Origin: Anaerocolumna sp. AGMB13025 | GTDB lineage: Bacteria; Bacillota; Clostridia; Lachnospirales; Lachnospiraceae | Length of the DNA stretch: 64,000 bases | Direction of reading: 5' to 3' | NCBI RefSeq assembly: GCF_029689925.1 | Contig: NZ_CP121445.1 | Span: 4,200,501 to 4,264,500 of the forward strand | Part shown: positions 26,733 through 36,800 of the stretch, one piece after another | How positions within the stretch are numbered: position 1 is the stretch's first letter | Layout: each line of letters starts with the position of its first letter | Translations under genes and position numbers: made by a program | The notes under the pieces: generated by a model | Database searches by the model: none | What the model was told of the DNA's origin: nothing | The model's input: the letters and a program-made list of their open reading frames with translations, nothing else

Positions 26733-27758
26733 TTAATGGATGCCGAGGGGCATCTGCTGGGTAATGCAATGAACATTCCCCCCCTCTTTTATTAGCGGCA
26801 TACCATCTACCGTTACAATTTTTCGTTCCGGAAATACTTCCTGTAATACAGCCTCCGCTTTTTTATCAGTCTCTTTCGCATCCCCGCCAAATACCGGCAG
26901 AATTATTCCATTATTCACAAAATAGAAATTCAGATAGCTTAGTGTTAATCTAATATCTTTATAAAACCGTACCGGTGGCTGGGGAATCTCTATAATGGTA
27001 AGTTTTCTTCCCTTCCCATCTTCTGTGTTTTTTAAAATCTCCAGATTCTCAAGAGTTATTTCATAATTAGGATCACCCTTTTCCCTGCAGGTCTGAAGCA
27101 GTACTACGCCTGGTCTTGCAAAACAGGCTATATTATCCACATGTCCATCGGTCTCATCTCCATATAAACCGTTATTCAGCCAGATTATTTTATTTACCTT
27201 TAATGCCTTCATGACTTCCTCTTCAATCTGCTCACGAGTAAGCTCTGGATTTCGGTTTGGATTCAGAAGACATTGCTTTGTTGTCAGCAGCGTACCCTCT
27301 CCGTCCACATGAATGGAACCGCCCTCTAAGACAATTGGTATATCTATAACCGGCACATTTAAGTGGTTTAATACCCTGGGCGCCACTTCATTGTCCAGAT
27401 TATAAGGTTTATACTTTTCCCCCCAGGCATTAAACTTCCAGTTTATCCCTTTTAATTCTTTCTTGTTGTTTCTAAGAAAGGTAGGTCCATTATCCCTGCA
27501 CCAGGCATCATTATGAGGCAATTCAAGCAGTGTGGCAGCTTGTCCGCACAGATTTTTTGCAGTTTCCTTATCAGAAGGATTAACAATCAGGGTAACCGGT
27601 TCAAATTCGGATATGGCTTTCACTACAGCCGCATACCCATTACATACTTCTTTATAATTATCCGGCCAGACTAAGGAGTCTTTCACCGGCCATTCAATTA
27701 TCGTTCTTTCATGCTTCTCCCATTCACCGGGCATGAAAAATTCATGTTCCTTTAACAT
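26733..27758 (-). CDS. aguA: Agmatine deiminase
   Basis: The protein is 341 residues from ATG at 27758, chosen because GGAGG lies five bases upstream; an earlier ATG at 27770 overlaps that site. It has the guanidine-modifying fold: MPGEWEKHERTIIEWP at the start, NDAWCRDNGPTFL, VLEGGSIHVDGEGTLLTT, and the C-terminal EGGNVHCITQQMP with the catalytic Cys. It hydrolyses agmatine to N-carbamoylputrescine and ammonia, feeding the amidase encoded downstream. Agmatine would come from arginine decarboxylation or uptake; neither gene is in the window. Confidence 0.95.
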   Translation of the reverse strand: MLKEHEFFMPGEWEKHERTIIEWPVKDSLVWPDNYKEVCNGYAAVVKAISEFEPVTLIVNPSDKETAKNLCGQAATLLELPHNDAWCRDNGPTFLRNNKKELKGINWKFNAWGEKYKPYNLDNEVAPRVLNHLNVPVIDIPIVLEGGSIHVDGEGTLLTTKQCLLNPNRNPELTREQIEEEVMKALKVNKIIWLNNGLYGDETDGHVDNIACFARPGVVLLQTCREKGDPNYEITLENLEILKNTEDGKGRKLTIIEIPQPPVRFYKDIRLTLSYLNFYFVNNGIILPVFGGDAKETDKKAEAVLQEVFPERKIVTVDGMPLIKEGGNVHCITQQMPLGIH

Positions 27759-27949
27759 TCCAACCTCCATGTGAAACTCTTACTTTTTGTCCTATTTATT
27801 ATACCTGTAACGAAAGCATATGACAATCCCAGTTTTTGATGCGTTTTATTGTTTTGATTATTTATATGCGTTTATTGTTTAAATTGACATATCTAAATTA
27901 CTAATTTGATTCCAATTTCTTTATCTTTTTATTGCACATGCCTAGTTTA

Positions 27950-28013
27950 TATTTACTATTTAGTATTACTATTTTGCATTTACTATTTTGCATTTACTAT
28001 TTTGCATTTACTG
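27950..28013. repeat. 14-bp tandem repeat
   Basis: The unit TTACTATTTTGCAT recurs at 27966, 27980 and 27994 with degenerate copies on either side. It lies in the 466-bp space between the divergent aguA and nucleosidase genes. Confidence 0.75.
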
Positions 28014-28101
28014 TCTGAATTAATTATTTGGAGTTTTATTATTGACAGATGGAGGTTAATTTAACATAATTATCTTAAAGAGGAAGAAGTTTACTATTTC
28101 C

Positions 28102-28216
28102 CTCCTTAACAACTATACTTCATTATCCTGTTACTATTTTATAAGAAGATTAAAGGAGATTCCTGTACTCTCCTTAACAGCTATATCTCTTTATCCTGAT
28201 ACTATTTTATAAGAAG
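28102..28216. repeat. Two 47-bp direct repeats before the nucleosidase gene
   Basis: Segments 28102-28148 and 28170-28216 are near-identical copies, both starting CTCCTTAACA and ending ACTATTTTATAAGAAG, spaced 68 bp. The second copy ends eight bases before the start codon, so its AAGAAGGTAAG supplies the ribosome site. The repeat is a duplication of a leader segment. Confidence 0.8.
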
Positions 28217-28224
28217 GTAAGTTT

Positions 28225-29178
28225 ATGATTATTATCACTACGGCCCTTTATTGTGAAGCTCAGCCCTTAATCCAATACTATCATCTTAAAAAAGATACCA
28301 CCGTAACCAGATTCCAGGTATTTAAAAATGAGGAAATTCTACTACTCCTAACTGGCACCGGTGCCATGGCGGCTGCAATCAGCACCTCAGCCATATGTTC
28401 CTTACTTTCCCCAACTTCAAAAGATATATTCCTGAATCTGGGTATCTGCGGATTGAATAAAGTGGAGGCACCTATTGGAACGGTTTATTTATGTAATAAG
28501 ATTGTGGATTTGATAACCAATCGAAGTTATTATCCGGATATTCTCTTTAGTCATCCCTTTAAGGAAGGATGCTTAGTCACAAGTCCTACAATCCTTCTAG
28601 GTAAAACTGGCGACACTGACAGGTTTCATCCATCATTTGGTGAACCTATTGATGCCTGGCAAAGTTCTAAAAACCACATAACTAATCTGGATACTGCCAG
28701 TTTTAGTTCAATGCAAAAAGAAGATATTAATTCCGGGAAAGGATTTCTCGTTGATATGGAGGCTGCCGGACTATACCCGGCTGCTGCCTGCTTTTTCAAA
28801 CCCCATCAGATGTTTTTTCTGAAAATAGTATCCGATTATCTAGAATTAAACGCGATAACTGCTGACTGTGTAACGGCATTCATACAGCCCCGCCTGCCAG
28901 AAATCCATACATGGATCAGTAAAATACAGGAAGCTTTACGAAATAGTCCTTCCGTATTTACCGAAGCAGAGGAAGAATATATTAAAGAAGTAACCCGTTC
29001 TCTCCTATTCTCTGCCTCTATGGAATTAAAGCTGCGACAGCTCCTTAAGTATTACAAGTTAAAGACAGGGAATTTTACCGACAGGCTAAACGATTATTTA
29101 ACAGATAAGGTTTTGCCCTGTAACACGAAATCAGAAGGGAAGATGTATTTTGAACAACTCAGACAGTTATTTATTTAA
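28225..29178 (+). CDS. Nucleoside phosphorylase/MTA-SAH nucleosidase-like protein with extra C-terminal domain
   Basis: This 317-residue protein has a phosphorylase-like N-terminus: ITTALYCEAQPLI, LLTGTGAMAAA, FLNLGICGLN, and VDMEAAGLYPAA carrying the catalytic/ribose-binding Met-Glu motif. The remaining 100 residues are helical (ELKLRQLLKYYKLKTG) and not part of the standard fold. The family cleaves methylthioadenosine, SAH or 5'-deoxyadenosine. It overlaps the next gene, a radical SAM spore photoproduct lyase-like protein, by 29 bp; cleavage of SAM-derived nucleosides would make sense there. Exact substrate unknown. Confidence 0.75.
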   Translation: MIIITTALYCEAQPLIQYYHLKKDTTVTRFQVFKNEEILLLLTGTGAMAAAISTSAICSLLSPTSKDIFLNLGICGLNKVEAPIGTVYLCNKIVDLITNRSYYPDILFSHPFKEGCLVTSPTILLGKTGDTDRFHPSFGEPIDAWQSSKNHITNLDTASFSSMQKEDINSGKGFLVDMEAAGLYPAAACFFKPHQMFFLKIVSDYLELNAITADCVTAFIQPRLPEIHTWISKIQEALRNSPSVFTEAEEEYIKEVTRSLLFSASMELKLRQLLKYYKLKTGNFTDRLNDYLTDKVLPCNTKSEGKMYFEQLRQLFI

Positions 29179-30175
29179 CCCTTTTTTCTCCCATATCTAT
29201 ATTGAACAGGAAGCTCTAAAGCACCCAAATACGGCAAAAATCCTATCCCGGTACCCGAATGCGGAATATATCCCGATTAAACACTATAAAGATGTATTTT
29301 GCAGAGGTCATCAAAGCTATGGACTTCAAAAACAATCTCCAAAACTGATACTGGCTATTAAAAAAACTTCTTTTGTCTATGAAGGAGCTCCTGTCTGCCA
29401 GAGTTTTGGAAACCAGCATTTTTACTATACCTCACTGGTTATGAACTGCATTTATGACTGTGAATACTGTTACCTGCAGGGCATGTATCCTTCTGCCAAT
29501 ATTGTTATTTATGTAAATCTGGAGGATTATTTTAAGGAGATTGTAAAACTTTTAGAAGCTTATCCGGTCTATCTGTGTATTTCCTATGATACGGATTTAC
29601 TGGCATTTGAGAACATTTTAGGCTACGTAGGACAGTGGCTTGCTTTTGCTGGGAAGCAACCGGGCTTGACTATTGAACTGCGTACCAAATGTGCTGCTTC
29701 ACAAGTCCTTGATAACTTGATGCCACAGGATAATTTTATTCTAGCCTGGACCCTGACTCCTGAGACTATCCAAAGCAAGTATGAGCATCATACCCCATCC
29801 TTACAAGAGCGGCTAGCTTGTATCAATAAGGTCATGAATAAAGGTTACACCCTGCGGCTGTGTTTTGATCCTCTAATTTATCAGGAGGATTGGCAGACCT
29901 TATATAACGAACTGGTAAGGAGAACTTTTCTTACCTTGCCTGCTGATAAAATAAGGGATGTCAGCCTTGGAGTATTTAGAGTCTCCCATGACTACTTAAA
30001 GCAGATGAGAAAACAGCGCCCGGATTCCGTTATCATACAGTATCCTTATGAAAATGACCACGGCATATGTCATTATGGCAGGACCTTATCCAATGCCATG
30101 ATTTCCTATGTCAGAAATCTGATAAAAGAATATATATCCGAATCAAAAATTTATATATGGAAGGAAACAATTTAA
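29150..30175 (+). CDS. splB: Spore photoproduct lyase-like radical SAM protein
   Basis: This 341-residue protein has an SPL-type N-terminus (FNPFFSHIYIEQEALKHPN) and the radical SAM cluster motif CIYDCEYCYLQG (CxxxCxxC, about 103-110). It continues with LELRTKCAASQVL-like strands, WTLTPETIQSKYEHHTPSL and RLCFDPLIY. SplB repairs 5-thyminyl-dihydrothymine in germinating spore DNA. The TTG start has a GGGAAG site and the gene overlaps the nucleosidase by 29 bp. The stop is directly followed by the next ATG. Some SPL relatives have other roles, so the substrate should be treated as inferred. Confidence 0.87.
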   Translation: MNNSDSYLFNPFFSHIYIEQEALKHPNTAKILSRYPNAEYIPIKHYKDVFCRGHQSYGLQKQSPKLILAIKKTSFVYEGAPVCQSFGNQHFYYTSLVMNCIYDCEYCYLQGMYPSANIVIYVNLEDYFKEIVKLLEAYPVYLCISYDTDLLAFENILGYVGQWLAFAGKQPGLTIELRTKCAASQVLDNLMPQDNFILAWTLTPETIQSKYEHHTPSLQERLACINKVMNKGYTLRLCFDPLIYQEDWQTLYNELVRRTFLTLPADKIRDVSLGVFRVSHDYLKQMRKQRPDSVIIQYPYENDHGICHYGRTLSNAMISYVRNLIKEYISESKIYIWKETI

Positions 30176-30868
30176 ATGAAAGCAGCAATTGTCACCGGAG
30201 CTTCCTCCGGAATCGGGCATGCAATATCAAAAGTATTACTGGATAAAAATTATAAAGTATATGGTATCGGAAGGAATTTTACCGATACTTCCCTGATTTC
30301 TGAGAACTTTCTCCAAATAATCTGTGATATTACAGATACTTCTGCTCTTGTAAAGCAGATCACGGAAATCAGGAAAAGCAATGAGATCCATCTTTTGGTC
30401 AACAATGCAGGTGTCGGTTATTTTGGTCCCCATGAAGAATTAAATCCTGGTAAAATCCATGAAATGGTAGCCGTTAATTTGGAAGCCCCTTTGATACTCA
30501 GTCAGCTGCTCTTAAGGGATCTGAAAAAACATACTGGGTTTATTATTAATGTTTCCTCCGTTACCGCTTCGAAATCCAATACCTACGGCTGTGCCTACGG
30601 TGCTACAAAAGCCGGTCTTACCAGTTTTTCTAACAGCTTATTTGATGAGGTAAGAAAATATGGAGTAAAAGTAATTACCCTTCATCCCGATATGACCCGT
30701 TCAAACTTCTACCGCCATGCAAACTTCTGCGAAGGCAGCCAGGAAGACAGTTTTCTATACCCAGAAGAAATTGCCGGAGCCGTAGATATGATTTTAAACC
30801 AGCGGGACGGAATGTTGATATCGGAACTCACAATCAAACCTCAGAAGCATCAGTTAAGGAAATTATAA
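30176..30868 (+). CDS. Short-chain dehydrogenase/reductase (SDR)
   Basis: This 230-residue protein has the classical SDR motifs: TGASSGIG (7-14), NNAGVG (about 80-85), catalytic Ser in INVSSVTA, and YGATKAG (YxxxK, about 144). It is a cytoplasmic NAD(P)-dependent oxidoreductase. The substrate is unknown. The start codon abuts the stop of the splB-like gene, so the nucleosidase/SPL/SDR trio forms one operon. Its length is somewhat short for the family but complete. Confidence 0.9.
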   Translation: MKAAIVTGASSGIGHAISKVLLDKNYKVYGIGRNFTDTSLISENFLQIICDITDTSALVKQITEIRKSNEIHLLVNNAGVGYFGPHEELNPGKIHEMVAVNLEAPLILSQLLLRDLKKHTGFIINVSSVTASKSNTYGCAYGATKAGLTSFSNSLFDEVRKYGVKVITLHPDMTRSNFYRHANFCEGSQEDSFLYPEEIAGAVDMILNQRDGMLISELTIKPQKHQLRKL

Positions 30869-30904
30869 ATCGACGAGTACGATTAACTGAGGTGTACAAC
30901 CTGT

Positions 30905-32248
30905 TTACTGCTCTTTATTCCATCCCTTAAAAAAGGTCCAGGGCTGTGATATGCGATCTCTTAAAAATTCTCTCTGCCATTCCCACTGCGGGTGTTCCTG
31001 TAAGAATGCATCCACATAAAAGGGTTCACAGCAGGACCGGCCATACCTTCCCCAAAAAGAAAAATCTTTTGCTAATGCACTGGACACTACCATACCGTCC
31101 ATGGCACCTCCGGGATTAAAGGGTTTATCCCCGGTTAATCCTGTAAATTCAAAAGGATCGGAATCCGAGTGCCCGCATATGGTACGGTTGCTGGGTTTAT
31201 TAATATGCAAATAGATATCATAGTGGTCGCTCAGCATTTGAAACCCTTTTTCCGTATCAATACTGCCATAATTCATATCCATTAATTGCTTCCATCTTAC
31301 TCTTCTTGCTCCGTTACCCCGGATATCATTATATTCTGTATTTTCACATTCCAGATTCCTGATCCTTGGATCTTCTGCTTCGTTAAAACCAGAAAAATAT
31401 CCATTCTTTAACTTATTCAGACTGCTGTACTCTAACCCCAGTTCAAAACAGGCAATTTCATTGGTATTCGTATCTCCAAGGAGCCAGCTGTTCGCGATTC
31501 CGCCATTGTTTCCTTTTTCCATTATCATGGTCCAATCATCAATGGTTGCTGCATATTGTTTGGCTTTTCTTACACGAGAGAACTCTGGAGATCCGCCTTC
31601 TTTATATTTGCTAAACCCATTTATTGTAGTCGCTGTACCAATGATGCCTGCACCAGTTATAAAAAAATCCGACATACTGTGGATGAACCCAGGTATGCAT
31701 TGCATCATTATCCGGTATCCGGTGGCAGGTTTGATGTCAAGAATTACATAGAAGTATTGTGCCAGAAAAAAATCCCACCAGGTATTATGGCCCATGACAA
31801 TGCCATGATCCAATGTGGCTTTACCTGTGGCAATAAACGCACTGCAGCCTCCTGTCTTATTTTTCCCGGGTCCTGTATAATCAGACTTTACACTTGGCCA
31901 CCAATAATAAATGAGTTCGATATAACCGTTCATTACCAGCAAGGCATCAAAGGGTATCCCCCCGCCTGCTGCTTGGGTTCCCTCTTTAATCCCCCGCAGT
32001 TCCTCCATATATTCACTGTCAATACCAGGAACAAAAATCCGATGAGCTGCTTCCATAAAAAACTCAATATTTTTTCCGGTTATTAAGAATGTGATTTGTG
32101 AAAGATTTTTGAAAACATTAGCTATCTCTTTCGAAAGATAATATCCATGCTGAAATCCTCTTTCATAGGGATTACCCTCGATATGTAAAAAGATCCAGCC
32201 GTTTTCACAGTAACTGTACGAATTCATCAAATAATTATCATACTCCAT
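30905..32248 (-). CDS. C45/phospholipase B-like N-terminal-nucleophile hydrolase
   Basis: The protein is 447 residues from ATG at 32248 (GGAGAG four bases upstream; TTG at 32263 is the longer alternative). It has IEGNPYERGFQHGYYLSKEI, then NKTGGCSAFIATGKATLDHG with the probable nucleophilic Cys after autoprocessing, MGHNTWWDF, and NSWLLGDTNTNEIACFELGLEY. This order matches C45 acyl-coenzyme A:6-aminopenicillanate acyltransferase-like and phospholipase B-like (LAMA) proteins. There is no signal peptide. It probably hydrolyses an amide or ester; the substrate is unknown. Confidence 0.75.
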   Translation of the reverse strand: MEYDNYLMNSYSYCENGWIFLHIEGNPYERGFQHGYYLSKEIANVFKNLSQITFLITGKNIEFFMEAAHRIFVPGIDSEYMEELRGIKEGTQAAGGGIPFDALLVMNGYIELIYYWWPSVKSDYTGPGKNKTGGCSAFIATGKATLDHGIVMGHNTWWDFFLAQYFYVILDIKPATGYRIMMQCIPGFIHSMSDFFITGAGIIGTATTINGFSKYKEGGSPEFSRVRKAKQYAATIDDWTMIMEKGNNGGIANSWLLGDTNTNEIACFELGLEYSSLNKLKNGYFSGFNEAEDPRIRNLECENTEYNDIRGNGARRVRWKQLMDMNYGSIDTEKGFQMLSDHYDIYLHINKPSNRTICGHSDSDPFEFTGLTGDKPFNPGGAMDGMVVSSALAKDFSFWGRYGRSCCEPFYVDAFLQEHPQWEWQREFLRDRISQPWTFFKGWNKEQ

Positions 32249-32408
32249 GATTCTCTCCGACAATACCGTAACAACAGGTAATATAACCAGAAGCTATAAC
32301 CTGTTCCGGTATTTCACATGTTTTTTATACTGATAATATATTCCTATTTTTATTCATAAATTCGTACTGGTTAATATTTGCACTCCTATAGTTTTAAAAG
32401 TATATGAA

Positions 32409-33833
32409 TCAGTATTCCAGTATTTCCAGAAACCTCTCAGTTAAAACCGGATCAAAACACTTCCCTGCTTCTTGTCTGAAATATTCCACTACCGCTTCTG
32501 TGGTTTCACTGTTCTGATTATTCTTTTCATTCATCAGAGTATCATAGGTATCCAAAATGGCAATAATCCGTGCGTTGTAGGGTATGCTTTCCCCGGCTAG
32601 TCCCTGAGGGTAACCAGATCCATCCCAATGTTCATGATGGCTTAAGATATCTCCTGCAATATGAGCCAGGTCAGAGGAAGAACTGGCTATACGGTAACCG
32701 ATTTCACAATGATTTTTCATGACATTCCATTCTTCGGTTCCTGGCTTACTGTTTTGGGATATTATATGGTCTGGAATTCCGGTAATTCCAATATCATGCA
32801 ACACTGCTAATAATTTTATATTTCTGATTTTATCTTCTGCCAAACCTAGGGCCTCACCGAGTTTCTGGGTTAGCTCCACCAGTCGGCTGCTTTGTTCTTT
32901 TGTTTCAATGGAACGCTCATATAAGTCATTTTGCAAGGAAGTTAGTATGGTGCTCCTTATACTTTTGCTTTCTGCTAATTTATTATTATACATGATATCT
33001 TCTGCTGCTCCAAAAACATCCTGCAACCGCTGATCCATTTCTTCTTTGGCTGCAAATCCCAAAGATATACTGGGTTTTATGGGATTCCCTTTTTCCTTTT
33101 TACACCTTGTTATAATCCGCTCTGATATTTGCTGTGCCTCCGCACAGCTGGTACCTGGCAATAATATCACGAATTCGTCACCACCATACCTACAGACAAT
33201 ATCCTCTTTTCTGCATTCATTCTTCATAATGGATGCTATTTTATAAAGGAGTTTATCTCCGGCATCATGACCGAAAGCATCATTGGTCAGCTTTAGACCA
33301 TTGACATCACCAATAATAATAGATATGGGCAGGTTACTTTCTATATCCAGGCGTTTCATTTCTTCTTCACACCCCCTGCGGTTGCATAGTCCGGTTAACG
33401 TATCGTGACAGCTTAGGAAAATAATTTCTTTATTCCTTTTCATAAGGGCTAAGGCATTTTTGGTCTTAAGAGGCAGAGAGATCTTTAATACTTCTTCACT
33501 TAAAGGTTTGGAAAAGTAATCAAACGCCCCCAGAGCCAGAGCTTTTTCAACCGCCTCCTTGTCATTGATTCCGGTGCAGACAATTACCGGGATATCACTT
33601 AAGGTAGGTTCCATTTTCATTTCCTTTAGTATCTCAAAACCGTTTTTCTCAGGCATTAGTATATCGAGTATACATAATTCAATATCTTTTCCCCTTAACT
33701 CTTCACTTAGATTACTTCCATTTTCCATTTCAAACAGTCTGACATCCGTCAGATTTTTTTCCAGAACCTGTTTAATAATTTTTCTGTCTACTGTAGAATC
33801 ATCAATAATCATTACATTTCCCATCATTATCAC
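32409..33833 (-). CDS. REC-GGDEF-HD-GYP response regulator (c-di-GMP turnover)
   Basis: This 474-residue protein has three domains. The receiver (about 5-120) carries IDDSTVD and ILDILMP with the phospho-accepting Asp. The GGDEF domain (about 150-300) has an intact RYGGDEF active site for c-di-GMP synthesis. The HD-GYP domain (about 310-474) has LHDIG, HHEHWDGSGYP and associated His/Asp residues for c-di-GMP hydrolysis. Both catalytic motifs look intact, which is unusual in one polypeptide. It overlaps the hybrid kinase gene by 32 bp and is the likely output of that kinase. Confidence 0.92.
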   Translation of the reverse strand: MIMMGNVMIIDDSTVDRKIIKQVLEKNLTDVRLFEMENGSNLSEELRGKDIELCILDILMPEKNGFEILKEMKMEPTLSDIPVIVCTGINDKEAVEKALALGAFDYFSKPLSEEVLKISLPLKTKNALALMKRNKEIIFLSCHDTLTGLCNRRGCEEEMKRLDIESNLPISIIIGDVNGLKLTNDAFGHDAGDKLLYKIASIMKNECRKEDIVCRYGGDEFVILLPGTSCAEAQQISERIITRCKKEKGNPIKPSISLGFAAKEEMDQRLQDVFGAAEDIMYNNKLAESKSIRSTILTSLQNDLYERSIETKEQSSRLVELTQKLGEALGLAEDKIRNIKLLAVLHDIGITGIPDHIISQNSKPGTEEWNVMKNHCEIGYRIASSSSDLAHIAGDILSHHEHWDGSGYPQGLAGESIPYNARIIAILDTYDTLMNEKNNQNSETTEAVVEYFRQEAGKCFDPVLTERFLEILEY

Positions 33834-36800
33834 ACTCCGCTTCTTTGCAGTCCATTATCAATGCATTGACCAAGAATTCCAGTTTTTCCAAATCTACTGC
33901 CACTTTTTCAAAGTTACCGTTCTTAATCTCACTTTCCGTCTCCAAGGCACATTCTGCAAGTTCTCTGGTCCTTACATTACCGGCAGAGCCTTTTAACTGA
34001 TGCAGCAGGGCTTTCGCTTGCTCCAGTTCTGATTTTGATATCTGTTCTTTTATCTCCAGAAGAAGCTTATTTGCATGGTCACTGAATTCAATTATTATTT
34101 CCTTACAAGATTCCTCATCAAGACCTGATTCCTGGGTTAAGCTATGCAGTGCTTCCAGGTAATAATTTTTACTTTTTGTACTCTCGCCTGGTTCAAAACT
34201 AGTATCATACTTTTTAAGAATAGTTAGTACATCATTTAAATTGACCGGTTTGCTTAAATAATCATCCATACCGGCTTCCCTGCACTTAGCCGCATCCCCT
34301 TCCAGGGCATATGCAGTCATAGCGATAATCGTAGTATGCTTGCTGTCACCCTCCGCCACACGGATCTGCCTTGTGGCTTCGTATCCGTCCATAACAGGCA
34401 TCTGGCAATCCATAAATACAATGTCATACTTGTTATCCAGACATGCATTAACCGCTTCCAATCCATTCACCGATATATCGCAGGTAATACCCTTTACTTT
34501 CAAAAGCTTTATAAAGAACTTTCTGTTAATCTCGTTATCTTCCACCAACAAAATCTTTAATTTGGTATTAAAGTTGGCCTCCTGAGCCATATGTTTCGTT
34601 ACAAAAATAGTCTGTCCCTCCTTGGCCTGATGATTTTTACCAAAAATCATGGCAATACAATCTAAGAGTTCATTACGTTTATAAGGCTTTGACAAATACC
34701 CCTCAAACCCACTGTTTTTCGCCTGCTTTGCTTCTGATCCTGCAGTAACGGAGGTTACCAGTATCAGGGGAATATCTTTCGCAGTAACAATACCTTTAAC
34801 TGCAGAAGAAAATTCCATGCCTGTCATTCCTTCCATCTGATAATCCACCAGTATCAAATTAGGAGAATTCTCCTTACCGGTGTTGATTAGATCAATCAGA
34901 GCCCGGTCAGCACTTTCAGCTTCATATACAATACCACCTAACTCTTCAAGATAGACCTTTGCTATATAACGGTTCATGGCGTGATCGTCAATTACCAGAA
35001 TTCGCTTTCCCCTGACCACGGAGTAATCGGGCGGCTGAACAATTACCTTATCTTCTGCTTTACTTAAGGTTATGGTAAACTGAAAAATCGTACCCTTCCC
35101 CTTTTCACTGATAACGTTTATGGTTCCTCCCATCATATCCACATACCGTTTGCAGATGGCAAGCCCTAACCCGGTTCCGCCGTATTTTCTGGTTGAAGAG
35201 GCGTCCACCTGGCTGAAGGGTTTAAACAATTTGTCGGTTTCTAATTCCGTCATACCAATTCCGGTATCCTTTATGATAAATAATAATTCTATGAAATCTG
35301 CTTCCTGCTTATTTAAAGAGACTTCTAAAAACACCTCACCCCTGTCCGTAAATTTCACTGCATTACTTATGATATTTGTTATAATCTGTCTTAACTTTGT
35401 TGGATCTCCGATAACACACTGGGGGATTGCCGAATGAATCAGCATATTCATTTCCAATCCTTTTTCCTTCGCTTTTGCATCAAAGGTAACTACGGTGGTT
35501 TCAATGGTGGAACGGATGTCAAATGGTATACATTCCAGATCCATCTTTCCGGCTTCGATTTTTGAAATATCCAAAACATCATTAAGAACTGACATCAGAG
35601 TATCTATGGAGGTCTTTATCATATGAATATAATCTGACTGGTCATGATTAAGTTCCGTACCTTCAAGGAGTTGTAAAAATCCTACAATACCGTTCATCGG
35701 GGTCCGGATTTCATGGCTCATATTTGCTAGAAACTGGCTTTTTGCTATGTTAGCTGCCTCCGCATTTTCCTTGGCTATAATTAATTCCTGCTGATTATTT
35801 CTTCTATCCGTGATATCCATAAAGGTTACCACTGCGCCAACAATTTCACCATCCCGGTATTGGGGATAGGAATAATACTCAACCGGTATGCCGGTACCGT
35901 CTGCCCTCCAGAATACTTCATCATCCACATGGGTTTTTGCTCCGTTATCAAAGGCATTGTTTACTTTACATTCCTCCATTGGGAAATGGGACCCATCCGG
36001 ATGTTTGGAATGGATCTGCCAATGCATGTTTTTACCAATTAATTCCTCCTGGCTGTTATAACCTAAAATTTTTAGACAGCTTTGGTTGCAAAAAGTACAA
36101 TTACCGGCTAAATTAAGCCCATATATCCCTTCCGCAGTTGAATCCAGCAGTAGACGTATTTCATCTTCACTCTTTTTTAATGCAGAATTGGTTTCTTCCA
36201 ACTCCGAGGTCCTACCCTTGACATTCTCCTCCAGTTTATTAATATGCTTATTTAATTCCTCTGCCATATGATTAAAAGCAAAGGCAAGCCTTCCAATTTC
36301 ATCGTTTCTAAAAATCTTTGCCCGCTGTGACAAATCACCTTCGGAAAATTTTTCTGTTGCAGACATTAAGCTATTAATGGGTTTTAAAATAATATCCGTG
36401 AACTTTAAATATATAAGAATAGATATAAACAAAGCAAGTACCGATAAAGATACCGATATTTTTAAAGTATTATTAATTCCTTTTGTAAATACACTTTCTG
36501 GCTGGGCGATCATAATCAGCCAGTTAAGCCCTTCTGTTTTGTATTCTGTTAATTTAATATGATACTTGTCAGAGTCCGTGGCAATCATGCTCTCATCTTT
36601 GTTGTTTTTTATATAATTAATATAGGCTTCTTCCATATATTTGCTGTTAATTCCTTCAATACCGGTTCGTTTAATCTTACCGTCTTTTTGTACCGTAAAG
36701 TTCAAGTCCCCGAATGAATTAGCGACCAGCTCTCCGGTATCTTTATCCAGAATACAGGCTACCGCTTCCTTGTCGCGTACAATATCGACCAGACAGTTGT

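Noticed and set aside
31556..32086. 176-codon plus-strand frame opposite the C45-like hydrolase
   Set aside because: It is antisense to a well-supported gene, has no ribosome site and shows no domain.
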